A DNA stretch of 64,000 bases from Favolaschia claudopus (lineage: Eukaryota > Basidiomycota > Agaricomycetes > Agaricales > Mycenaceae): contig JAWWNJ010000189.1 in the NCBI GenBank assembly GCA_037176885.1, forward strand, positions 186,001 to 250,000. Direction: 5' to 3'. Positions 1 through 10,165 of this stretch are shown piece by piece (within the stretch, counting starts at the first letter, position 1; every line of letters starts with the position of its first letter). A program made the position numbers and the translations under genes. The notes under the pieces are model-generated. The model was not told the origin of the DNA and did no database searches. It saw nothing but the letters and a program-made list of their open reading frames with translations.

Positions 1-1803
1 AAATCAGCAGCGAGACTGGTCAGATCAGTGTTGGGGTTTTCAATGGGAGGAGGTGGTGGCGAAGGGATGGAGGGTGGAGAGGGAGAGGGAGATGGAGAAT
101 CTGTATCAAGGGAAGCTGGGGTTTGGACAACACGCACATGACTTCGATGAGCTAGAATGTCGAATGGAGGATCACCAAAGGTTTTCAGTGCCCGCTTCTG
201 ACTCTGGCCGATTATTGCGCCAGGAATAAGAACCTCTTGGATGGTCACAACAGTTCGGGTCTGAGTAACATTGATACCGTTGAAGGTTGACAAGGTGGCG
301 GCATTCGAAATGATACCTCGAGCAGCCAGCTTTTTATTGTCGTCAGTGAGAAGTAAAACCGAGGTGCCTGCGAGTGTTGTGTCGTCTATCGCAGTTGGAA
401 GTGCATGTTGATTGATTTTGGAATAGAGACAAAGAGCAGCATAAGCATCTCGAGCAGCGTACTGAATCTGAGCCGTAGATAGCTCTGCATCTAACCAGTT
501 ACTGCTAATGCGCTCGCTCTCCGTCAGACTCTTTGGCAAGCACTGGCCCATGACGGCTGCGACAAGATCAACGAGTGACATATTTGCGCGTGTTATCAAA
601 AAGCGCTCGCTCGCAAAAGACGCAAGATCTAGTGCGCCAGGGAAGGACCCCCGACAACCAACTATGATGCCTGCCGGGGAAATTTTGGATTTTGGGACGT
701 CTTATCCGGACCCCTAATGGGGAAAATATCATCCGAATTCAGACCAGGGCTCCGCCAGGTCGACGTTTTATCCGAATTGTTGGCCAGGCCTCAGAAAATC
801 GCCTAAAATCAAGGAGAAATCGGAATTTTGCGCCTACGGCCGGAACGGCCTTGAAAATGTGCCCTCGTTCTCAATGACGGCAAAAATGCTTCATCCAGCT
901 CGGGTATCAGCTCTACCCATGGCATTGGCCCCGCCGAACCGTTGCGTCCCATACAAATACCCGAAACTGCCTGAAAAGGGCGACAATCGTGATATTAAAA
1001 CAGGATTTCGTTGATTTGCCGTGATTTGGAAGATAACTGACCCGAATTCGTCAATGGTTAGCCGCAAGATCCTCAACCAAGCCGTCGGCAGTCTATATTA
1101 TCCGAACCTCGGCCAGGCCTATCGGCAACCACCCATGCTTTATCCGAATTTTCTACCAGCCGTGGTCGCCGAAATGTTGATTTCTCATCCGAATTGGGGC
1201 AGGGTACGCGCGAATTTTGGGCATGTTTTATCCGAATTGAAAATTTCGCCGGCAGGCATCATAGGTGGTTGTCGGGGGTCCTGGCGCAGGCAGCTGCCAG
1301 CTGACGGAGATCTCCGTTGACTCGGACGCAAGAAGTTGAAAAGTTGCTCCGGTAGTGCCTTTCGCTGCAACATCTCGTCAATCTTTCTACTATGAGTCGT
1401 GGAATGGTAAAACATTATTTATTGTGGTTGTGTTGTCGAGAATATGCGGCGAAGAGACAGCTAGCGAATCAATAAACACGGGTAAATGGGCATGCTTTTG
1501 CACCGGTGTGACGTCAAGAAGCAGTGAAGGGAAAATCTTCTCGAGCATTGGTTTATCGGCCATGTTATCCGTATAAAAGACCTCCGGAAGGTCATGACCC
1601 AAAAAAAATAAGGGTTGTCCCTGAGAATAGATATTGTATATTTGAGACGATTCACCAGCCAAAACTAATCGATACGAGGTCTTGTTGAATGAGAATCGAG
1701 GAGGAACCGCTCTGGTTTGGCCAGTGGCTGAGAGTAAACAAGTACAAACAGCACGGCGATCGTATAGGCAATGCCGGTTCCCAGTGTGATCAACTCGTGT
1801 CAA
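1..1803 (-). pseudogene. Decayed transposase-exonuclease relative
   Basis: On the minus strand, 1390-1803 encodes a segment with FYTDNMADK followed by a LEKIFPSL-like stretch. It matches the DDE-region FYTDNMSDK of the intact protein at 24804-29709. The first ~640 bases encode (minus) the distal part of the WRN-like exonuclease, including a YAARDAYAALCLY stretch that aligns with the Y-x3-D motif of the intact copy. The part holding the first exonuclease acidic residues is missing or unreadable, and a MITE (637-1284) lies between the two blocks. The window edge cuts the 3' side. I infer a divergent, broken paralogue of the same transposon family. It is clearly not a copy of the intact element, since identity is only moderate. 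Confidence 0.75.
637..1284. mobile_element. MITE with TATCCGAATT subterminal repeats
   Basis: The ends form an imperfect inverted repeat of about 50 bp: CCCCCGACAACC followed by CTATGATGCCTGCCGG on the left, and its complement on the right. Inside, variants of TTATCCGAATT recur about seven times (near 701, 727, 766, 1097, 1140, 1184, 1227). Such arrays are typical of transposase-binding sites. No coding potential is seen, and the target duplication is not clear. It sits inside the broken transposase-exonuclease relic. Confidence 0.7.
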
Positions 1804-2389
1804 GACTCAACGTTCAACTCGCATGCCGAAAACTGATCGAGTTGAGTTGAGTTGACACTCCCACGGCCCTTATAAGGAAGTGGGCTACTAGAACAGGCTG
1901 TTGGAGGGGGGAGGAGAGTCCAGAGAGTGAGTTTGGGTGTTTGTATGACCCATATATCAGTCTACCGCTGCTTGACATCAGAATCTTGGTGTGTATCGGA
2001 CGTGTGGCATTGCATCACTGTTTGTTTCCGCAACCTCCTCCAAAAAATTCAAGAAGGTAAGAAATTGTATTTGAAAGCTTGTGGACACAAATCCGGAGCC
2101 ATTTCACCGTTAGTTGCAGCAGCTAACAGCCAAAGTCTGCCCGCCGACCGTTTGCGGAAGGAGCTGTCATGAAAACCTGGCATATGGGAAATTGATGGCG
2201 TCAACTCGGATGGAAATTGGAATCGGTGTCCAACTCGACTCGAATCGGCACACCGAGTTCATCAACTCGATGGCCGAGTCGATGTCAAAAGCGAGTTTAA
2301 CTCACACCGACGGCAACACTAAACGAGGGGTTCGGATTCTCATGCCGCTTCCCAGCGGCATTTTGGCGAACACTGATCGGCCTCCCCTA
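1804..2389. other. Non-coding stretch rich in CAACTCG words
   Basis: No gene is supported. Words such as CAACTCG and GAGTTG recur on both strands (about 1806-1860 and 2205-2310), which suggests a degraded repeat. No confident terminal repeats or target duplication were found. Confidence 0.4.
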
Positions 2390-2632
2390 GGCCCCCGGTC
2401 ACTACCTACTAGGTTTGTCACATTGAAAACCCGAATTTCGGCCTGATTTACTCTATTTTTCGGCACTGATGGGGCTCTGGCGGCTTCAAAAATCACGATT
2501 TCTTTCTGAAAATGCGCGCAAACGCTTAGTCAAAACCTCGGTCAGATGGCTGGTTCGCGAAATAGACCTCTCAGACTCGACCTTGTTTTACTCTATGGAT
2601 GTGACGAACCTATATGTCAGTGACCGGGGGCC
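2390..2632. mobile_element. Short MITE, about 243 bp
   Basis: Terminal inverted repeats of about 40 bp: GGCCCCCGGTCACT on the left and its complement at the right end, followed inward by TAGGTTTGTCACAT versus TAGGTTCGTCACAT. No ORF of substance. The target duplication is ambiguous because CCTCCCC occurs on both sides at slightly different spacing. Confidence 0.65.
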
Positions 2633-2653
2633 TCCTCCCCTGCCGCCGCAGTT

Positions 2654-2980
2654 AGTGCTGCCGCGAGGTGGAGGCCCTCGGAGGTGAGGTGACCTTGGCC
2701 TTAAACTGTTGCCATTTATGGTAGTCGAGGTGATGGCGCCTTGAGACTGTTTTCGGAAATAATATTTAAAAACAGTTGTTAACACCAGATAAACATGATA
2801 GGTGCTCATGAGTGGGCCACTGTAGGCTAGCTGAACTTTTTTCGCGACTCAGGGAATGAAAATGAAGTGAAGAGAGTGAATTTCGAGGTGGACCGCTGAG
2901 GTGACGTCATCTCAAGGTGGGTTCAAGGTTGATGGGCCATCACCTCAAGGTACCTCGACCTCGCCTCGCGGCAGCACTAG
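2654..2980. mobile_element. hAT-type MITE, about 327 bp
   Basis: Terminal inverted repeats AGTGCTGCCGCGAGG on the left and its complement on the right. Direct repeats CCGCAGTT flank the element (2646-2653 and 2981-2988), an 8-bp target duplication as expected for hAT transposons. It lies immediately beside the preceding MITE. No coding capacity. Confidence 0.7.
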
Positions 2981-3171
2981 CCGCAGTTGCGGCAAGATCA
3001 ATTTACTTGCCTTTTATAGTAATTCACATCAAACCCGGCCAAAGTGACAAACCATAATATGATAAACGACGTACCAAACTATGTGGGTTCCCAGGGTTGT
3101 TGGAAATCTGGATCACGTGCTGCTCATTACGTAGCACTCGCTTTATATGCCACGTAGTCTTTAATCTTTAA

Positions 3172-4486
3172 GGCCGATTACTCATGGCGGTGGTCAGATA
3201 CTGATACTGATACTGACCGGAGTTTAAACCGCGGCCCGATCAATCCCGCGGTCAAATCTGACAGATTTGACAGCTTCTCGGCCATTCCCGGCTAAGGTTC
3301 AACTTGAACAGTTGAACTGTTTCTGTTGAATCCGTTTACAGGGGCACTCGTCCACCCTCAAAATCAATGAACTAGCTACTTGACTGCTTCAGTATCTGTC
3401 TGTATACAGTATGTATAATACTTTCTTCAACTTGTGGTAGAGTAAGGTAGTGGGGACTCGGACAATGGATTCATAATTGTGCCGTTTCTTGAACCCGAGT
3501 TACACTGGTGAGTGTATATGTGCTCAGTAAGGCATACGGCTAGGAACCGGCTCTAATAGGTTGATTGTACAGCAGCTAGAACTTGGTAATCCGGGTCAAT
3601 TCAACCAGCCTTATCGGGATTGATTGCTGGATATAAGTTGATTGAATGTGCACAGAATGTCCAGCTCCCGGACTCACAATTACACAATCCACCTGTATAA
3701 ATGCAGGGGAATTTCTGGGGAAGGCCATACTAGTAGGATTATCAAACATGACCATTAATATGATTATGAACACCAAGTGAAGAACAAGGCCTCTAAATAT
3801 ATCAAGAATCAGGAAGAGTACATTCATACTGAAGGTAAATGGGCGGAGGATCTGATCAAACATTGAACAAAATCTCAAGGCTTCATTTATGTTTGTGCTT
3901 CCCAGAAATGATCCTGAACGAACATGACCGGCATTTGCCGGTCCTGATCTTGCGGTAAATTGGATATGATTTCGGTTGGTACTTGAGTATCATGCCTTCC
4001 CTAGAAGTATGTCAAGCACTTTGGCCGCCCTAAGAGTCGAGAAAATGGGATGAATCTAGGGAAATTGACGGAAACAGGGTGGAAAGCAGTTTGAACCAAC
4101 GAGCTGCCGTGATTGATCTTGGATTCAAACTCCGGTCAGTATCTGGAGAGCTGATGGCAATGAAGTGGTCTACAACCAGAGCATATTTGCAGCTGTAGAT
4201 ATTTGGGGAGTTTTTTTCACACTCGGGGACCATTCTCCCTTTATCTCAGGCTTTTTCACTCTAAGATGAGTATTCTTTGGCCTTTATTTCAGTATCTGGC
4301 CAGCAGACGGCAAGCCGTAACGTGTGGGATCCGAGTTATGACAGCAGCGCGAAAAGCCGATGTCGGCCGAAAATGGATTGAGAAGTGTCCCCGAGATCCC
4401 CGAATCTCCCTCAGTCTCCCGCAATATTTTCGTTTCTTTATTTTCTTTATTTTTTTATTTTTGTCCACCGCCATCAGTATCGAGCC
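3172..4486. mobile_element. Non-autonomous relative of the 6.3-kb transposon
   Basis: The left end (GGCCGATTACTCATGGCGG, then repeated GATACTGA and CGGAGTTT) matches the left end of the large element at 24513. The right end, with the run TTTCTTTATTTTCTTTATT and then a GTCCACCGCCATCAGTATCG stretch, matches the right end at 30847. Internal CTTTATTTCAGTATCTG is also shared. The 1315-bp interior has no transposase gene. I infer a deletion derivative that could be moved by the intact transposase-exonuclease element. An exact target duplication is not visible. Confidence 0.8.
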
Positions 4487-4497
4487 TTTATTACTTA

Positions 4498-5119
4498 ACA
4501 AGCTTAAGCACCCCGCCTTCGGCAGGGCCGGCTCGCTGCGCTCGCGTCCCTACCTACGGCTGGTGCACAGCTTGTCGGGGCTCCGCCCCAAACCCCGCGA
4601 GTTTTTTTCTTGCTGGATTGCGTGCCCTCGGCGCCGCACTACCGCTCGCTGCACTCGCGGTGCGCGGCGCCGTCGGGAAGGTTCGTGGGAACCGGGAGCA
4701 ACATCTCGACAGCCGGCAGCGACATCTCGACATGGTCCCGTGGTTTCGTGTCAAAGTCACGTTACTTTTCACGTGAGCTGATCCTTGTGTTTTCATGTAT
4801 AGGACAAGCTTAAGCACCCCGCCTTCGGCAGGGCCGGCTCGCTCCGCTCGCGTCCCTACCTACGGCTGGTGCACAGCTTGTCGGGGCTCCGCCCCAAACC
4901 CCGGGTATTCAGGAGTAATTTTTTTGTTGGATTGCGTGCCCTCGGCGCCGCACTACCGCTCGCTGCACTCGCGGTGCGCGGCGCCGTCGGGAAGGTTCGT
5001 GGGAACCGGGAGCAACATCTCGACAGCCGGCAGCGACATCTCGACATGATCCCGTGGTTTCATGTCAAAGTCATGTTACTTTTCACGTGAGCTGATCCTT
5101 GTGTTTTCATGTATAGGAT
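4498..5119 (+). repeat. Tandem GC-rich modules, two units of about 306 bp
   Basis: Unit 1 (4498-4803) and unit 2 (4804-5119) are nearly identical. Each begins AGCTTAAGCACCCCGCCTTC, contains clustered short inverted words such as GGCTCCGCCCC and GCTCGCTGCACTCGCGG, and ends in CATGTATAGGA. Apparent ORFs here are GC-content artefacts, since they occur in every frame. Unit 2 carries a small insertion near 4908-4925. Confidence 0.85.
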
Positions 5120-5740
5120 AATAACGAGCTTTAGCTCCCTGCCTTCGGCACGGGCCACTCGCTGCGCTCGCGGCGTGCCTACGGCGGTCACACAGCTCGT
5201 CGGGGCTGCCGCCCCAAACCCCGCAGTGAATTGCTTGTCGACGGCGCCGCACTGCCGCTCGCTGCACTCGCCAGCGCGCGTCGCCGCGGAGATCTCACGG
5301 TTTGACAGAAAGTCACGGGGTGAATTCCCTTTCCTGGAGCTGAGGCTGTGCCGTCCTCCTGCTGAAGGAGATCGATGGTGGGAGACGGCAGGAAGCAAAT
5401 TGAGAAACAAACCCTCATCTTGTTTTGCTTGCCTGCGGAGTAGTCCATAGCTGTTGCAAAAGCTGTTGAGCTGATAAACGGAAATGAATTCCTAATTTGT
5501 CGAGCTTAGAGCACGAAAGCAGGTAAATATCCATATGCGACCCGTGCCTTCGCCACTCAGGCTACCGCACTCGGCACCTTCCTTCACCTCTAGGCCGACG
5601 GCGCCGCACCGCCGCTCGCTGCACTCGCTGGCGCGCGTCGCCGCGGGGATTCTCAGGCTTTGACAGAAAGTCACGGGGTGAATTTCCTTTCTGGGCGCAA
5701 TGCTGTGCCCGTTGTGTTTTAAAGTATAGGATATTATAGA
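5120..5740 (+). repeat. Diverged copies of the GC-rich module
   Basis: Two further partial relatives of the preceding tandem units: about 5129-5350 and about 5585-5735. Both share GGCGCCGCAC, GCTCGCTGCACTCGC, GCGCGCGTCGCCGCGG and a TTTGACAGAAAGTCACGGGG stretch. The last one ends in TAAAGTATAGGAT, a tail also present after the gene at 57191-58428. The hammerhead motif follows within 15 bases. Confidence 0.7.
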
Positions 5741-5748
5741 TAGGACTA

Positions 5749-5818
5749 GGGAACACTGCCACCTGATGAGTCTTTGCAGACGAAACGTTGCGCCCAAACG
5801 TTTAACGTCGTGGGTCCC
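5749..5818 (+). ncRNA. Hammerhead ribozyme, type I topology
   Basis: All core elements are present in order. CTGATGA is at 5763-5769. A stem II hairpin follows at 5770-5781 (GTCT and AGAC pair around TTGC). GAAA is at 5782-5785. Stem III pairs ACGTT (5785-5789) with AACGT (5804-5808) around a 14-nt loop. The expected cleavage triplet GTC ends at 5809. Stem I pairs GTGG (5810-5813) with CCAC (5759-5762), then after an internal loop TCCC (5815-5818) pairs with GGGA (5749-5752). By family rules, self-cleavage would fall after C5809. Such ribozymes are known from retroelements and processed repeats. The GC-rich repeat family upstream is a plausible host, but that link is inference. No second copy was seen in the window. 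Confidence 0.85.
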
Positions 5819-5819
5819 C

Positions 5820-6744
5820 GCCCGTCTTCTCTCTCTAGCATATCACCTCTGTGGTCGTCGTCGTCGCTCGCGCCGCGCTCGCTCCTCCTCCTCCCGCCTA
5901 ATTTAGGTTACCACTGATCGACTCCCTCATTTTATATGCTCTCAGAGACCTCTGTGACCTCGCTGCTACACCAATTGAAGCTTCCTGGTATGTTTTAACT
6001 CTGCCTGGCACCAATTGCAATCGTGCAGCAAAAAATACAATTCAAAACTAAATTTTTCCTTCGGTCGATTTTCAGAGCCATCAATGATGAGACCTATTTG
6101 GTGGTGTTTAGGCCGAGCTCACCATAGTGCGCTTAGCTCTTTGAAGGTGCATATCAATGCTCCCGCTTTCGAAACGAAATTTAAAGTTCGTCTTTGGGCT
6201 GAATCGAGCGTGACACCTCGAAATACTCGTCAATGGTGCTGAAACTGGGTCGGGTTTGCTCACCTCTATTCAGAGAAATTTGAACAATTTGCAGCCCCAG
6301 AATTGCAACTCCCGGATGAATGCGGCTGATTTTGCAAGATTTTGCCTCAAAAAGACTGAAATGGCTGGAATTCGCGGTCGTTTGAGCCAGTCAGAGACCA
6401 AGATGACACACTAGGATAGGAACGGCCGCCGGAAATGTTTGTTTTGGGGGCTCAACGAGGTGTGTGGGCGAAAAATCAATTTTTAAAGCCTGTTTTCCCG
6501 GTTTTTTCAACTTTTCGGCCGCGGTCAATCCCTCCGGTGACCTGTGACAGGCACGCGTGACAGACGAATTGATTGGAATAATACAGTATCACTGGATCGG
6601 TCAGACCTCCGAACCTTTCAAGTTTGATTCGACATTGCTTTGAATTCGGAAGCCGTCTCGGCCGCCTGGCTTATTATAGTCGCGCCAAATGATAATAGTT
6701 GGAATCATCAATCCTTCTAGCTGCAGGTCCAGCTAACTTACAGA
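5820..6744. other. Non-coding; possible retroelement 5' region
   Basis: The start is rich in CTC/CTCC and GTCGTCGTCGTCG. A segment near 6079 (CATCAATGATGAGACCTATT) resembles 56898 (CATCAATGATGGGACCTATT), so a dispersed repeat passes through. No ORF convinces. The last 150 bases are the presumed promoter of the LysM gene. Confidence 0.4.
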
Positions 6745-7764
6745 ATGATTCCAATTTCGACGATCTTTTACTTGCTAATTGCACTCAATGGATTTGCGTA
6801 CGCCGCGCGTCCGCTTGGCGTACGACAAGCCTCCGACTCCGAAATGCCTCCCTCCGCCACATTCACCTCATCTTTGGTTGAGACCACTTCTACGAGTGTG
6901 TCAAATCCGGTCGACATTCCTGGCATAGGAAGCAGGGAGGTCAGACTAGGTCCTGGAGGAACAAGTGGGCCGTTTGTGGTGAGTTTTTCCTTCTCCGTTT
7001 ACTTCGTTGAATCGGTTTAACCCCACTAGACCTGCCCAAATCAAACCCTAGCAGACATTAGCCCAAGTCTTGGGTTGTTTGATTTTAGCTCCTGTTTCAG
7101 CATTGTCACCCTTCTTCAGCTTTTGGCAGGCCACGAAAATGTCACATTGAGACAGTTCTTCAATTTGAATCCCGAGGTGAGCTTCGCTCTATATGCAAAG
7201 AAGGCCTACAACTAATCCAAAGCAGGTAGATAGTGGGTGTCAAAATCTGCGCAATAAAACGGTCGGTTCACCCGTACGTTCCGCTACAGCTACATGTCTA
7301 ATCAAGCTCGATTGATCAGGCGTACTGTGTGCCCAACGGAGACAGCGACGTGGATACAACGACTATCATGTTTGTTCCGGTGGAGGGTGAAATCCAAGTC
7401 ACAAATTCTGATCAGGTAAGCTTTCAATGCGTGAGCTCTCTGATGATTGCTTCAAGTGCCTCCAGAAGTGCTCGGAGTTTGTCCAAGTTACGTCGCAAGA
7501 CTCTTGTCAAAATTTGTGTCCTGCATTCAAGATCAGTCCCTCACAATTTGAGTACCTAAATCCCACGGTAAATCCGCCAACAATACGCATTTTATTTCCC
7601 TCACATCAGAAGCAGAGTGGATGTGATAATCTCAGCCCAGGCTCGGTAAATGAAAGTGTCCATAATGGAAGTTGCCCCCCTCATTAAGCCCATTACAGTT
7701 TGTGTGTGTCAGGCCAGTTAACATCGCCATATATCCCGGCAACCTCAGTGCAGTTGCCAGCTAG
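6745..7764 (+). CDS. Secreted LysM-like protein, seven exons
   Basis: Exons 6745-6978, 7030-7176, 7226-7273, 7320-7415, 7466-7567, 7610-7645 and 7699-7764 join into an uninterrupted 242-aa protein. All six introns are phase 0 and 42-53 nt long. Residues 1-20 form a signal peptide (hydrophobic MIPISTIFYLLIALNG..., then AYA). Two LysM-type modules follow: about 80-148 (SLGLFDF, LRQFFNLNPE, GCQNL, AYCV) and about 177-227 (DSCQNLCPAFKISPSQ, FEYLNPT, GCDNL, FVCV). These match the fungal pattern C-x-x-I-x-x-F, LNP, C-x-N-L, Y/FVCV. Several N-x-T sequons are present. LysM modules bind chitin or related glycans; secreted forms occur in cell-wall remodelling and as effectors. The first module is degenerate. 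Role as an effector is inference. The gene is a host gene island among repeats. Confidence 0.85.
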
Positions 7765-8027
7765 TTTCCTTGCTACAGTGGAGTAGAGATTCTTGTTACT
7801 GCCAATGCGATTTAGAAATCAGTGATGCTATCGATCGATCGATACTGGAAGATGCTGTTGTATGCAGCCCCCTTCATCTTATAGAATTGAACATGCTGTG
7901 TGAATGCCAGAAATTCCGACAGCTCGCTCGCATCTTGTCTCGTCATGTCAATTGAAACCGCGCTCCCGCTGTTAAAGAATTTGTAGAAGCCATCCTTTGC
8001 TTCGTTGATGCGCTCTTCAATGAGATA

Positions 8028-9261
8028 CAGTGGTGGCAAATAGAAATTGCTGTGGCTTTTTGGTAAAAATCTTGCTGTATACTTCACCGAATGACCTCAA
8101 ATAAGATGTAGAGATGGGTATGTGATACTTCTGTACCTCTTAGAACACTCAGCAATATATATATCATGCACTGAGAATGCATCAATAATGGATGGTTTCC
8201 GATTTTTGCCATATCCAATGTACCCTCAGCAAAAATGTGTCAGAATAGGATAAAAGTACTTGAAAAACAATGCTAGTTCTCGCTTTGATTGACTGGAATT
8301 GACCCTCATTTAAGCTCACAACGGCCGCTCGAAGTTGGTCATTTTAGCTATTTTCTCTGATTTTCAGCTATTTTGTGTGAAAATAGCCAACTCTGAGCGG
8401 TTGTTGTGAGCTCAAATGAGGGTCAATTCCATTCAACAAAGTGGAAACTAGGACTGATTTTCAAGTACTTTATTATGACACTTTTTAATATATAGCTGAG
8501 TGTTTCTAAGCAGTACAGAGGTATCATATATTTATCTCTACATTTTATTTCAGGTCATGCGGTGAAGTATACAGCCGAGTATATGCCAGAAGGATGGGAG
8601 TGGGACTCGGCTATTTAAGCGAGTCCCACTGTTGATGCCTTTTGGATCAAACACAATCAAAGCTGTATCAGGGGATCAACAGCGCATCAATCCTCGGCAT
8701 TTAGAGCCGAAATTTATGTTTAATGTGTTTAATTGCTTTCTCGGTGTATTTCTGAGCTAATAAATTTCTGGGGAGAACTACGTTCCCACCAGACCCCCCT
8801 CCTTGAGCCTGACGGCATATTTTATGAGTTATATTCAGTATCTCGCGTTATTTTCATTATTTATTCTGAAAATTTGATTCATGTAACGCGGGGGAGACCC
8901 CCGCGGACCCCCCTTGAAGCTCGCCGCTGGGCCCACTGCGTAGTGCTTGCGCTCGCCGCTGGGCCTACTGCGTGGTGCTACCGCTCGCCGTGGAGGCCCA
9001 CTGCGTGGGGCCAGTTAATATTTTAAAGCGTCGGGGCGGTATTTTCAAGCTAATTATGTGCTGTGATCTACATCATTTATCTTGATGTGCCGATGAGCCG
9101 AGTCCCACTATCAGAGCTCAAATCTTTCTATCCGAGCATCCGAGTCCCACTATCAGCCTTTTTCCGGGGTTTACCCGAGTCCCACTCCCATCCTTTTGGC
9201 CATTCCTCTATACAGCAAGATTTTGGCCAAAAAGCCACGGCTTTTCTATTTGCCACCACTG
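8028..9261. mobile_element. Palindromic mariner-type MITE, hosting another MITE
   Basis: The ends are CAGTGGTGGCAAATAG and its complement, flanked by TA on both sides (8026-8027, 9262-9263), as for Tc1/mariner elements. The whole element is a long foldback. The left arm 8028-~8365 pairs with the right arm ~8380-8576 continued at 9218-9261; matching landmarks are GCTGTATACTTCACCG and its complement, and GAATTGACCCTCATTT and its complement. The right arm is split by the second MITE at 8577-9208. Original length is about 593 bp. Confidence 0.85.
8577..9208. mobile_element. MITE family A, copy 1 (nested)
   Basis: Ends: GAGTATATGCCAGAAGGATG on the left and the complement of GAGGAATGGCCAAAAGGATG on the right, both leading into GGAGTGGGACTCGG. 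Flanks TATACAGCC (8568-8576) and TATACAGCA (9209-9217) form a 9-bp target duplication with one change, which fits Mutator-like transposition (8-bp hAT cannot be excluded). The core (8885-9012) holds a GC-rich minisatellite with CGCTCGCCGCTGGGCCC-type units. A sister copy is at 40734-41316. Confidence 0.85.
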
Positions 9262-9709
9262 TACGTACGGGAAATGCTGCATTTAGGGGTCGTTTCACCA
9301 GTGGTTTGGTCGTGAACAATTGCGACGCCCGCGCGCACAAAGCGAATTTCGGGGATTTTGAAAGGGGGGAGCTCGGATGAGTTCCGGATAAAATGGTAGA
9401 TGAATGAATATGTGAATTTCATGATAGAAGTTGCCCAGAAAAGAACGTTGGCTTCCATAATAAGAATTTTGCTGTGTTCATCAGCAGATGTTAAACGGTT
9501 CAACAACCATTTGGCTGGATTGGCGTCAGTCGGAGTTTTCCGACGTTTATACATTCGCTTCACAGCAACTGGCTCATTTGCGTAAACTTGCGAGTGCAGT
9601 CCCGATCCAAGGAGTGCATGGAATTTAGTGATTTTCAGGAACGAAGTTTCCCCAAAAGGAAGATCTGGTCCTCGAGCGCGTCCAAATTTCATTTGGAGGA
9701 TTGTCACTG

Positions 9710-9934
9710 AGTCTAAAATGAAGAATAGTTCTTACATCGATTTAACGTGTACCAGCCCGGCCCCTACCGAATTGAAAATCTTGAACCTTTCTCCACTGGT
9801 TTCTCGAAATGGGAGCCTTTTCCTCTAGTGAATTTCAGCTAAGATTATAGAGCAGTGAAGAATCAAAAGGAGTATATCAAGTTGCCTTGGCCCTGCCCTT
9901 GGGCATGTTCTCAGCCCATTCTAACCCATTATTA
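9710..9934. other. Short stretch, gag-like tail before MITE
   Basis: About 9885-9934 resembles the sequence at 61395-61440 just past the gag-like ORF (CAGCCCATTCTAACCC versus CAGCCTATTCTAACCA). No gene is supported between 9710 and 9885. Confidence 0.4.
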
Positions 9935-10163
9935 GAGACTTTGCGCAGAGCCGCCGGGAGCCACCCGGTGGCTCTCACGGCATGCGCTGTGGAGCGGCTA
10001 CGCGCTATGGTGGCTCATTCGGTGGCTGGAAGAACAACTTGAAATTCATTTTCTTCGAACGCGGGCGACGAGCCACCAGACGAGCCACCATATGCCGTAG
10101 CCGCTCCACAGCGCATGCCGTGAGAGCCACTGGGTGGCTACCGGTGGCTCTGCGCAAAGTCTC
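9935..10163. mobile_element. Foldback MITE with TA target duplication
   Basis: Two arms of about 95 bp are inverted repeats (GAGACTTTGCGCAGAGCC at the left end, its complement at the right end, then GGTGGCTCTCACGGCATGCG). Flanking TA at 9933-9934 and 10164-10165. The region 61428-61616 carries the same surrounding sequence without the insert, giving a paralogous empty site. Confidence 0.85.
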
Positions 10164-10165
10164 TA

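Larger units (their letters stand above)
7812..9707 (-). pseudogene. Alpha-kinase domain gene disrupted by MITE
   Basis: Minus-strand blocks 9262-9707 and 7812-8027 read as one fungal alpha-kinase: VAVKRMYKRR, EANVLFWATSIMKFTYSFI, RFVRAGVAIVH, then YLIEERINE, GSAVSID, EFLAFTQHVQ. Alpha-kinases are atypical protein kinases expanded in basidiomycetes. Joining 9262 to 8027 across the palindromic MITE and one TA gives ...CSISRTYLIEERI... in frame, so the gene was open when hit. The C-terminal part with the zinc-binding end of the fold is missing: the frame stops at 7812, just beyond the LysM gene end. The 5' exon(s) upstream of 9707 are not identified. Confidence 0.75.

Noticed and set aside
4203..5450. 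Several 60-190 aa open frames
   Set aside because: They overlap in all frames of GC-rich tandem modules and a MITE end; the repeat structure explains them.
5690..5800. Alternative hammerhead stem III using TGGGCGCAATG upstream
   Set aside because: It would put C instead of U at the position paired with the last A of GAAA. The downstream pairing gives a canonical GTC site.
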